In this document: positions 8,546-16,023 of the stretch, one piece after another | How the letters are laid out: every line of letters starts with the position of its first letter | How positions within the stretch are numbered: the stretch's first letter is position 1 | Source of the DNA: RGIG5327 sp045612485 | GTDB lineage: Bacteria > Verrucomicrobiota > Lentisphaeria > Victivallales > UBA1829 | Direction of reading: 5' to 3' | DNA length: 64,000 nt | NCBI GenBank assembly: GCA_045612485.1 | Contig: JAZKZE010000030.1 | Span: 11,252-75,251 of the forward strand | Notes under the pieces: model-generated | What the model saw: the letters and a program-made list of their open reading frames with translations, nothing else | Databases searched by the model: none | Told to the model about the DNA's origin: nothing | Made by a program: the position numbers and the translations under genes

Positions 8546-9448
8546 TTATTGCAGCAGGGCAATAAGAACAAGTCCGGTAACGATGAGAATGAGTCCCAGC
8601 AATTTGGGTTTGCTTGCCTTCTCATGCAGAATGATGACTCCGGCAAAAAATCCCAGCGGCAGACTCATCTGCCGGAATGCCTGTACGAAACTTACATTGG
8701 TGACAAAGGCAAAGGCAAAAAGAATCAGTGCATACGCTGCCGAGCCGCTCAAGCCGGCAATAACGGGGGAGAGAGGAGCTTTCAGAAGTTCTTTAAGCGC
8801 ACATCTTTCCTGTTTGTTGCACATGACAAAAATACATTCGCCGATAAATAACCCAGCTTCCATAAGAAAGAGATAGGAGAGAGTATCCACAATATTGAGT
8901 TCCCCCCGCATTTCTCTGACGATTTTTATGGCAGAACTGTCAAAGAGTGTATAAAAGGTCGTTCCGCTTGCTGCAAGAAGAATGAAAAATATGGTTTTAT
9001 TGAAATAGCGGGAGAGAGCAAAGTCCCGGAAATTTTTTAACGGCATGAGAAGACAGCCTGCTGTAATAATGACCATTCCGCCAAGAGCTGCCAATGAAGG
9101 AGTTTTGCCAAGTCCGAAAATAATGGTGATCGCCGCAATGATAAGAACCGGCAACGCTCTTACTACCGGATAGACATAGGATATATCCGCACTTTTGTAA
9201 CTTCTTGCCAATCCCAGCATATAAATAATTTCCCCAAAGATACTCAACAATAAAAAGAAGAAAAATTTTCCCGGCATCCGGAAAAAGGGGATTTCACAGA
9301 AACAGAATACGGGCAGCCACATGAGAGTAGCCACAAACCCCATGATCATATAAAACGCCATGGAAGGATTACTTTTCTTGGAAAGCATATTCCATGTCAC
9401 GTGCAGAAAAACAGATGCCAGAATAAGAAGAAATGCCGGAACAGTCAT
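8546..9448 (-). CDS. EamA/DMT-family transporter
   Basis: This 300-residue protein has about ten hydrophobic segments arranged as two EamA repeats, typical of drug/metabolite transporters that move small metabolites across the inner membrane. HVTWNMLSKK near the start and NVSFVQAFRQMSLPLGFFAGV in the second repeat are conserved with a paralogue at 45371-46279. It ends 17 bp before the OppC-type permease and could be co-transcribed with it. The substrate is unknown; the paralogue sits with sugar genes. Confidence 0.85.
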   Translation of the reverse strand: MTVPAFLLILASVFLHVTWNMLSKKSNPSMAFYMIMGFVATLMWLPVFCFCEIPFFRMPGKFFFFLLLSIFGEIIYMLGLARSYKSADISYVYPVVRALPVLIIAAITIIFGLGKTPSLAALGGMVIITAGCLLMPLKNFRDFALSRYFNKTIFFILLAASGTTFYTLFDSSAIKIVREMRGELNIVDTLSYLFLMEAGLFIGECIFVMCNKQERCALKELLKAPLSPVIAGLSGSAAYALILFAFAFVTNVSFVQAFRQMSLPLGFFAGVIILHEKASKPKLLGLILIVTGLVLIALLQ

Positions 9449-9484
9449 AGGAAAAGTTCAGTTGTTATTACATGTTTACAGTGT

Positions 9485-9529
9485 AAAAGGGGGAAAGGAA
9501 TACTTTCAGAAAAAGTACTCTTTCCCCCT
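9485..9529 (-). terminator. Terminator after aspartate kinase
   Basis: GGGGGAAAG (9489-9497) pairs with CTTTCCCCC (9520-9528), with an inner TACTTT/AAAGTA stem; on the minus strand the hairpin is followed by TTTTA. It closes the hom-aspartate kinase unit. Confidence 0.65.
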
Positions 9530-9552
9530 GTCAGATATAATGGAACCGGTTT

Positions 9553-10962
9553 TTATGCCTTCTGCTGTTCCACGAATTCTCTGTGGAGAGCGATCTGGGC
9601 GGTCTTGAACTGACTGCGGTCAATAATGAACTGGATGTTCACCTGACGCATCACCTGATCCAGTGCAAGAACATTGATCCCTTCATTCCAGAGAGCCGTT
9701 GCCGCTCTGGCAAGGAATCCGGGGATCTTCATATTGGTTCCGATAACGGAAACAATCGCCACTTCCTGTTTGGAAATAATGGCATGAGGCAATACTTTTG
9801 CAAGTTCTTCCAGGAACTCGTTCAATCTTTTTGCCTTCTGCGGCAGGTAGTGGGTAATGGTATTGGCATTGGTGTTTTTTGCAATGTAACTGATCTTGTA
9901 TTTAGCGAGTACGGAAGTGATCTTGTTGTCATAACCGCACTCGCTTACCATGTCATGATCATGCACCTCAATGGCGATAATGTCGTTGCGTCCGCAGATC
10001 ATTTCCACTCTGGGAACAGGGGAAACATAGTTTACAGAAATCAGAGTGCCGGGGTGTTCCGGATCGAAAGCATTTTTCACACGGATGGGGATCTCTTTAA
10101 GTTCCATATCCTTGGCGGCTTTTGCATGGATGGCTTCCATATCCATATCGGACAACTGGTCGGCAATGTCAAAGGAGGTTTCCCCGATGACCTGTACTTT
10201 ATCCACGCCCATAAGTTTGGGATCGCCGGTGGAAAGATGGAATTCCTTGTGGATGATCCCTTCTTTTGCATCAGTGAGAACGGCAATGCGGCTGAAGGTG
10301 ATCTCACTGTAGCCACGGTCATAGCGGCGCATGATCCCTTCATCATATTTCACATAGCCTGTGACAATGGGCATTTCCGTTGCAAAGTCGATTCCTTTGA
10401 ATGCGGAAAGAATCGCTTCGTCAAAGGTGAGAATATCGGTACTCATCCAGCCGGAAAGATCTACAAAACGGGCATTGACGCCTCTTTTCTGGAGAATGAG
10501 AGTGGAGTTGTAGGCACTGTGGGCTTCCCCGATGGCAGCAAGAAATTCTCTGGTGGAGGGAAGGTATTCAGAGGGTTTCAGGTGACCTGCCGTACGCAGA
10601 AACATCAAATGTTCCAGGCAGGAACGGATCCCGTTGATGCGTTCATTTACAAAAGCATCCGCTTTTTCCAGATCCAGACCGATATCTGCAAAACTTTTAT
10701 TGTATTCCAGCATTTTTTCACGCACGGTTTCCAGTGCATCTGTCCAGCGGGAATTGCCGGCGGCGATCTGACCGAAAACACCGGGCGCGCCGGTTTTCTT
10801 GTCTTCCAAGAGAAGATTGGTGATACTGGAGTAGGCAGAAACAACAAACACTCTGTTGTAAAGTTCCGCACCTTTTCTCTTACCAATGATCACATTTTCC
10901 ATGACTTCGCCGAAACGGCTCATGGAAGTACCGCCGATTTTTTCAATGGTATGCTGTCCCAT
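9553..10962 (-). CDS. Aspartate kinase
   Basis: Aspartate kinase phosphorylates L-aspartate in the first step towards lysine, threonine and methionine. The 469 residues contain the kinase domain, starting with EKIGGTSMSRFGEVMENV, and C-terminal ACT regions with VSVIGTNM and INVLALDQVMRQVNIQFIID. The usual KFGGTS start is replaced by KIGGTS, a form I associate with a divergent aspartokinase class that includes the ectoine-linked enzymes. No ectoine genes are present here. ATG 10962 is preferred over TTG 10971, which is too close to AGGAGG. It follows hom on the same strand with a 68-bp gap. Confidence 0.9.
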   Translation of the reverse strand: MGQHTIEKIGGTSMSRFGEVMENVIIGKRKGAELYNRVFVVSAYSSITNLLLEDKKTGAPGVFGQIAAGNSRWTDALETVREKMLEYNKSFADIGLDLEKADAFVNERINGIRSCLEHLMFLRTAGHLKPSEYLPSTREFLAAIGEAHSAYNSTLILQKRGVNARFVDLSGWMSTDILTFDEAILSAFKGIDFATEMPIVTGYVKYDEGIMRRYDRGYSEITFSRIAVLTDAKEGIIHKEFHLSTGDPKLMGVDKVQVIGETSFDIADQLSDMDMEAIHAKAAKDMELKEIPIRVKNAFDPEHPGTLISVNYVSPVPRVEMICGRNDIIAIEVHDHDMVSECGYDNKITSVLAKYKISYIAKNTNANTITHYLPQKAKRLNEFLEELAKVLPHAIISKQEVAIVSVIGTNMKIPGFLARAATALWNEGINVLALDQVMRQVNIQFIIDRSQFKTAQIALHREFVEQQKA

Positions 10963-11030
10963 AATTGACAAAGCCTCCTATGAATAATATTATTGATGTT
11001 TATATTTTGTAAATTTTTGAAATCATCTCA

Positions 11031-12323
11031 TCAGATATCTTCAATGCGGATGAGTTTCACGCTGTTGCGTACTTCCGGAAGATTATTGATGGATTCAATG
11101 GCACTTCTCACCGCTTTTTCCTTGGTGCAATGGGTGATGATGAGCATGGTCACATTGCTGTGCTGCTGCCCTTCACGCTGAATGACACTGGAAATACTGA
11201 TACTGTTTTTGCTCAGGATGCCGGCAACTTTTTCCAGAACTCCGGGGACATCCAGAACCTGTACACGCAGATAATAACGGGAATCCACTTCGTCCATGGG
11301 TTTGATCCTGCTGTACTGGACTCCTTCCAGGAATCCGGGGATCCTGCGGGCTGCTTTGTTGACGATGTTGCGGCCGATATCAACGATGTCCCCTACAACA
11401 GCGGAGGCGGTAGCTTCTCTTCCTGCACCCCGTCCGTAGAAAAGGGTGTCGCCCACATAGTCACCTGTAACCATCACACCATTGAATACGCCGGAAATGG
11501 CGGCAAGCTGGGTGGTCTTGGGAATCATGGCAGGATGGACACGCACTTCCACTGCATTTTCCTCATTCTGCTTGATGATGGCAAGAAGTTTGATCTTGTA
11601 GCCCAGTTCATCAGCATTTTTGATATCGGCAAGGGTAATATCCCTGATCCCCTGTACATATACAGGATCCATTCCCAGCCATTTGCCGTAAGCAAGGGAG
11701 GCAAGGATGGAGGCTTTGTGGGCGGTATCGAATCCGTCGATATCCAGAGAGGGATTTGCTTCTGCATACCCCAGCTGCTGGGCATCTTTCAGAACAGGGG
11801 CAAAGTCGATCCCTTCATTTTCCATTCTGGTGAGGATATAGTTACAGGTACCGTTGAGGATACCGTACATTCTGGATATGCGGTTGCCGGAAAAACCTTC
11901 ACGCAATCCCTTGATGATGGGAATACCACCGCCTACGCTGGCTTCGTAATAGAGATCCGCATTATTCTTTTCCGCAACGGCGAAAAGTTCTTCCCCGTGT
12001 TCGGCAAGAAGGGCTTTGTTGGCGGTCACGACGCTTTTTCCGGCATTCAGGGCTTCAAGGATAAACTTTTTGGCAATCGTTGTTCCGCCGATAAGTTCCA
12101 CAACCACATCCACATTTCTGATCATAGCGGAAGCATCGGTTGTGAGCAGTTCTTTCGGAACAGCCACACCTCTGTCTGTTTCAATATCCAGGTCGGCGAT
12201 CCCGGCGAGGGTAGCTTTGATCCCGGTACGTTTAGCGATCACATCTGCATTTTTCAACAGGCAGGAGGCTACTCCTGCTCCAACAGTTCCGAATCCGATG
12301 ATTCCAACTTTGAATTCTTTCAT
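11031..12323 (-). CDS. hom: Homoserine dehydrogenase
   Basis: This enzyme reduces aspartate semialdehyde to homoserine. The 430 residues show the NAD(P)-binding GFGTVGAGVAS at the N-terminus, VVELIGGTTIAKKF and VTANKALLAEHGEELF, the catalytic region GGGIPIIKGLREG and NGTCNYILTRME, and a C-terminal ACT domain (about 345-430, YYLRVQVLDVPGVLEKVAGIL) that commonly gives threonine feedback. Architecture and length match monofunctional Hom. It is expressed from the promoter at 12368-12396 and is followed by aspartate kinase, so two steps of the pathway are linked. Confidence 0.95.
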   Translation of the reverse strand: MKEFKVGIIGFGTVGAGVASCLLKNADVIAKRTGIKATLAGIADLDIETDRGVAVPKELLTTDASAMIRNVDVVVELIGGTTIAKKFILEALNAGKSVVTANKALLAEHGEELFAVAEKNNADLYYEASVGGGIPIIKGLREGFSGNRISRMYGILNGTCNYILTRMENEGIDFAPVLKDAQQLGYAEANPSLDIDGFDTAHKASILASLAYGKWLGMDPVYVQGIRDITLADIKNADELGYKIKLLAIIKQNEENAVEVRVHPAMIPKTTQLAAISGVFNGVMVTGDYVGDTLFYGRGAGREATASAVVGDIVDIGRNIVNKAARRIPGFLEGVQYSRIKPMDEVDSRYYLRVQVLDVPGVLEKVAGILSKNSISISSVIQREGQQHSNVTMLIITHCTKEKAVRSAIESINNLPEVRNSVKLIRIEDI

Positions 12324-12367
12324 AAAATAACTCCCGAAAATGGTATTGTTCTATTCAATTCATATAT

Positions 12368-12396
12368 AATATACCATCTTTTTTAAAATTTCCCAA
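12368..12396 (-). promoter_or_regulatory. Promoter for hom and aspartate kinase
   Basis: On the minus strand TTGGGA (12391-12396), 17 bp, TATATT (12368-12373). The 5' leader would be about 40 nt, too short for a leader-peptide attenuator or large riboswitch. Confidence 0.5.
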
Positions 12397-12563
12397 TAAA
12401 AAGTTGAAAATTATTGTTGCTTTTCTTGAAAAATGATGATATTTTAAAAATCAAAAGTATTTTTTCAGCTTCTGCCGAACTTGCGGAAGGAGGAAAAATA
12501 TTCTCTGCAACGGTAAAATACACACAATAAATAAAATAAAACAAACATTATTTGAGGTGAAAA

Positions 12564-13124
12564 ATGAAAAAACTTCTTATCGCCGCGCTCTTTTCTTTTG
12601 CCGCAATGTGTGCTTTTGCACAGAAATCCGTGAATACAGCTATTACGGACATTGAGGAAGATCCCACCAACGGTCTGGAAATGACCCGCTGTCTTTTCAA
12701 TGAGTATTATCTTGCTGAATTGACTACCCATGCCAAGGTCACTGTAACAGATTCCGCTTCCGTTCAGAAAAAGATCAATGCTTTGAAGATCCCCCGGGGT
12801 GTGAAACTTTCCGCAAAAAATGTGAAGGCTCTCTGTAATGCTGTGAAAGCCAAAGCTCTCTGCCTTGTTTCCATGAAACGCAATGTCAAAAACAAAAGTG
12901 TGGATGTGGTGATCCGTGTCATCAGTGCGGACAATAAACTGCTGGGCAGCTGCAAAGGCGTTATGAAGGGTATCGGCGATGCCGGAAAATTGAGTGCTGT
13001 TCTTGCTGCTGAATCCGCTGCCTTTGTCCGTGCCGCTGACAAAGCAGCTGCTCCCGCAGGAAAAAAGGCTGTCAAAGCTGCTAATGCTGCCGGAAAAGTG
13101 AAAAAGCCGGTTGCAAAAAAATAA
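12564..13124 (+). CDS. Secreted protein with Lys/Ala-rich tail
   Basis: I do not recognise this 186-residue protein. It starts with a clear Sec signal peptide (KKLLIAALFSFAAMCAFA, cleavage before Gln). The middle part (about 25-145) looks like a small globular alpha/beta domain with the strand pattern KALCLVSMKRNVKNKSVDVVIRVI. The last 35 residues are almost only Lys, Ala, Pro and Val, resembling histone H1-type or nucleoid-protein tails, but the signal peptide places it outside the cytoplasm. GAGGTG precedes the start and a strong terminator follows, so it is a single-gene unit. A role in binding polyanions such as nucleic acid, LPS or acidic glycans is speculation. Confidence 0.7.
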   Translation: MKKLLIAALFSFAAMCAFAQKSVNTAITDIEEDPTNGLEMTRCLFNEYYLAELTTHAKVTVTDSASVQKKINALKIPRGVKLSAKNVKALCNAVKAKALCLVSMKRNVKNKSVDVVIRVISADNKLLGSCKGVMKGIGDAGKLSAVLAAESAAFVRAADKAAAPAGKKAVKAANAAGKVKKPVAKK

Positions 13125-13145
13125 GATTTTATACAGAACTTCCAA

Positions 13146-13168
13146 GCAGGGGCGACCCTGCTTTTTTT
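13146..13168 (+). terminator. Strong terminator after secreted protein gene
   Basis: A perfect 6-bp stem GCAGGG (13146-13151)/CCCTGC (13156-13161) with a 4-base loop is followed by seven T. Its position excludes an upstream start for the next gene. Confidence 0.85.
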
Positions 13169-13199
13169 GTACCGGGATTTCCGTATGGAAAGGGGTTTT

Positions 13200-14294
13200 A
13201 TGAAAACAGTTCTTCTTCTGATATGTTTATTTGTTGCTTTTCTGCTTGCAGGAAAGGAAAAAGATATCGTTGCCTACTCAAAAAATTGTGCCGTTACTCC
13301 GGAAGGGGCATTATTGGAGGAGGTATGGCAGGTGATCCCGGATGAAGAGTTTTTACAGACGGAAGAAGGAAAGAAGCCTTCCCGGAAAACGGTTATCAAA
13401 GTTGTTTATGAAAGGGAATATCTCTGTTTCGGTTTGAAAATGGTTACCGGACGTCCGGCAATGAGTGAAGCCGTAAAAAACAGCAGAGTCGATTCTGTTT
13501 CGGTGAAACTGTTCTCCCTTTCCGGTGCAAAAACAGCAGAATTTTTCGTGACGCCCTTGTGGGTGGAAAGCAGTTGGAAACAGAATAAGATCCACCGTTC
13601 CGGAGTGAAACGGGGGGGCGATTATTATTCTGCGGAAGTACGGATCCCGCTTTTTGCGGAAGAGGAATTTTTTGAGAAGGGGCAGAAATATCAGCTGGAA
13701 TTCGTACGGAAAAGTCTTTCTTCCTCCGGTAAACGGGAGACCGCCTTTTTCAGGGGATCTCTTCTGACGGGAAATCTTGCTTATACAGACAATGCGCCGC
13801 GTACCAATAAAAAAGTCTGGCGCAACGGGGAAATGAATACCTTTTTCAAACGTCCCAATATCCGCTGGAATTCCAACTGGGATCTGGGTGAGGGGGATTA
13901 TCTTCAGCAGGGTTGGAACCTGAACAAGGCAAAGGGCAGGGGAAATTTTGAAGTTTTTGCCCATGAAGACAAGGCGGATGATTATTATGTGGTGCTGCGT
14001 AACGGGGATTTTTATCAGATGTATAAAGGCACGGAAAAGAAGATGAGCTATACCTTTCAGGCAAAAGGCAAAGGGGTGCTGAAAGTCCGTTTCCTGCGTT
14101 TTTCCTTCCGGAATCAGGCGTTGCGTTTTCTGGGAGTGCGTTCCGAACGGGAGATCCGTCTTGATTCAGATAAATGGCAGACTTACACGGGAACGGTTGA
14201 AAAGTCCACCGGTACAGAATATCTTGCACTGGATTTTTCAACGGAAAACAGTGAGATCATGCTGGATGAGGCCTATATGCGGGGAATAAAATAA
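13200..14294 (+). CDS. Secreted CBM9-like binding protein
   Basis: This 364-residue protein has a signal peptide (MKTVLLLICLFVAFLLAG) and no catalytic domain that I can see. Residues about 20-200 resemble the CBM9-like/DOMON fold used for carbohydrate binding. Residues about 205-364 form a second jelly-roll-like module (NGEMNTFFKRP..., GNFEVFAHEDKADDYYVVLRNGDFY, YTFQAKGKGVL). Both modules align in order with the C-terminal half of the DUF4838 protein at 19839-22769. It thus looks like a stand-alone copy of that enzyme's binding part. ATG 13200 is chosen because GGGG at 13192-13195 precedes it and the upstream ATGs lie in or near the terminator. Confidence 0.75.
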   Translation: MKTVLLLICLFVAFLLAGKEKDIVAYSKNCAVTPEGALLEEVWQVIPDEEFLQTEEGKKPSRKTVIKVVYEREYLCFGLKMVTGRPAMSEAVKNSRVDSVSVKLFSLSGAKTAEFFVTPLWVESSWKQNKIHRSGVKRGGDYYSAEVRIPLFAEEEFFEKGQKYQLEFVRKSLSSSGKRETAFFRGSLLTGNLAYTDNAPRTNKKVWRNGEMNTFFKRPNIRWNSNWDLGEGDYLQQGWNLNKAKGRGNFEVFAHEDKADDYYVVLRNGDFYQMYKGTEKKMSYTFQAKGKGVLKVRFLRFSFRNQALRFLGVRSEREIRLDSDKWQTYTGTVEKSTGTEYLALDFSTENSEIMLDEAYMRGIK

Positions 14295-14332
14295 ATCTTT
14301 TTCAACTTTATATTACCGCTTTTTCTTTCTGG

Positions 14333-14361
14333 AGATGACCCGGTTGCGGTCATCTTTTTTT
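14333..14361 (+). terminator. Terminator after CBM9-like protein gene
   Basis: AGATGACC (14333-14340) pairs with GGTCATCT (14348-14355) around a 7-base loop, followed by a run of T to 14361. Confidence 0.8.
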
Positions 14362-14569
14362 ATACCTCCATTCCTTGTTTATTACGGTAAAATTACCTTT
14401 TTATTGCATGAAAATTATGAGTTTGCAATCTTTAAAATCCTTTTTTACGGAATTTGAACTTAAATAGAAATATTGATAACCTGCATGTTATTATAAAGTC
14501 AGAAATGATATATTGTAATTTTTTATGTTTTTATTATTTTATGTGCCGGAAAAACAACAGGAGATGTAA

Positions 14570-15952
14570 ATGAAATGTATTGCAAAAAGTATGGGAATAT
14601 GCCATATTGCCTCTGGTATCAGAAGAATGAAAAAACAGTTTTTCAACAGGGATCTTTTCTTTTTTATTTTATTGCTTTTGGGCGGGAGTTTATCCATTAC
14701 TGCTCTTTGCTGTATGCAGGGAGAGTCCCTTTATGAACTTTTTCCGGAGTGGTTCGGATATATCTTTGGTGGCAGTGTGGTCATTTCCATAGGATATTTT
14801 ATTTTTCTTGCCCTTTCCGCCCTGACTTACAAAGTAAATACGAATGCGTTTCCGGAAAAAGATTTGCCTTTCTGTACGGTACTTGTTCCGGCATATAATG
14901 AAGGCAGACATGTGGCGGAAACGTTATGGAGTCTTCTGGAAGCGGATTATCCGGAGGAAAAACTGGAGATCATTGCCATCAATGACGGAAGTAAAGATGA
15001 TACGCTCTGCTGGATCCAAAGAGTTGTAAGGGGGTCTTCCGGACGCGTTTCCTGTATTGATCTAAAGGTAAACAAAGGTAAGAAATATGCTTTATATACC
15101 GGGATGAAACGTGCCAAAGGGGATTTTATCGTTACCGTGGACAGTGATTCCCTTGTGAATAAAGATGCCGTACAAAAATTGATGATCCCCTTCCGTGATC
15201 CCGCTATCGGTGCTGTTGCGGGAAATATCCGGGGGAAAAAGGAGGATACAAATTTTTATATGCAGATGATGGATGTTCTGCTTATTTTCGGTTGTGAGTT
15301 TCTCCGTGGCGGACAGAGCGTGACCGGAAATGTATTCTGTACTCCCGGAGCTTTGAGTGCGTACCGTAAAAAAAGTGTTCTGCCGCTTCTGGATGAATGG
15401 CTCAACCAGAATTTTCTGGGAGTACCTTCCACTATCGGGGAAGACCGTGCCATTGCCACTTTATTGCGCCGGGAGGGATACCGGATCGTGCATCAGAAGG
15501 ATGCGCTGGCGGAAACCTGTCTTCCCGGAACATATATCCAACTTGTAAAAATGCTTATCCGCTGGACAAGAAGTGATATAAGGGAAAATTTCCTTATGGC
15601 GGGAACGGTATTGAAAAATCTTTCTTCCTTCTCCTGGCAGGATGTCAGTTATTTTATCCATTGGATCAGTATATTTCTCAATATGTTTCTGCCCTTTGTT
15701 TTTCTTCCGGCTGTATTGATTTTTTTATGGGTATCCTCTTTTCCTCTTTACCAGACAGCTGTTCTCTTTATAAGTGTTATGGTATGGAGTCTGCTTCCTG
15801 CCATCGTTTACGGGAATGAACGGGGGATAAGTAAAGTATGCCGTGCATTTATTTTCGGCTTTTTCACTCTGCTTTTTCTTTCCTGGATGCCCATCTATTC
15901 TCTCTTTACCATGCGGAATTCCAAGTGGCTCACAAGGGAAAAGAGGGTATGA
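14570..15952 (+). CDS. Membrane family 2 glycosyltransferase
   Basis: This 460-residue processive-type GT2 enzyme has two N-terminal membrane helices, a cytoplasmic GT-A domain (about 98-320) and C-terminal helices, like NodC, hyaluronan synthase and exopolysaccharide synthases. Visible motifs are VLVPAYNEG, INDGSKDDT, TVDSDS (the DxD metal site), PGALSAYRK and GEDRAIAT. The final acceptor motif, normally QxxRW, reads MLIRW, so the Gln is replaced. AGGAG precedes ATG 14570. It stands alone between two terminators. The polymer made is unknown. Confidence 0.85.
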   Translation: MKCIAKSMGICHIASGIRRMKKQFFNRDLFFFILLLLGGSLSITALCCMQGESLYELFPEWFGYIFGGSVVISIGYFIFLALSALTYKVNTNAFPEKDLPFCTVLVPAYNEGRHVAETLWSLLEADYPEEKLEIIAINDGSKDDTLCWIQRVVRGSSGRVSCIDLKVNKGKKYALYTGMKRAKGDFIVTVDSDSLVNKDAVQKLMIPFRDPAIGAVAGNIRGKKEDTNFYMQMMDVLLIFGCEFLRGGQSVTGNVFCTPGALSAYRKKSVLPLLDEWLNQNFLGVPSTIGEDRAIATLLRREGYRIVHQKDALAETCLPGTYIQLVKMLIRWTRSDIRENFLMAGTVLKNLSSFSWQDVSYFIHWISIFLNMFLPFVFLPAVLIFLWVSSFPLYQTAVLFISVMVWSLLPAIVYGNERGISKVCRAFIFGFFTLLFLSWMPIYSLFTMRNSKWLTREKRV

Positions 15953-15954
15953 AA

Positions 15955-15998
15955 AAAGGGATCGCTGTATGTTATTTGATATGTACAGCAATCCCTTT
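15955..15998. terminator. Bidirectional terminator
   Basis: AAAGGGAT-C-GCTGTA (15955-15969) pairs with TACAGC-A-ATCCCTTT (15984-15998) with one mismatch. A-rich left and T-rich right flanks allow termination of both convergent genes. Confidence 0.65.
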
Positions 15999-16023
15999 AT
16001 GATTTTACTGCGGAAGAAAACGT

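Noticed and set aside
12324..12563. Amino-acid attenuator or riboswitch before hom
   Set aside because: The probable leader is only about 40 nt with no leader peptide or terminator/antiterminator pair.
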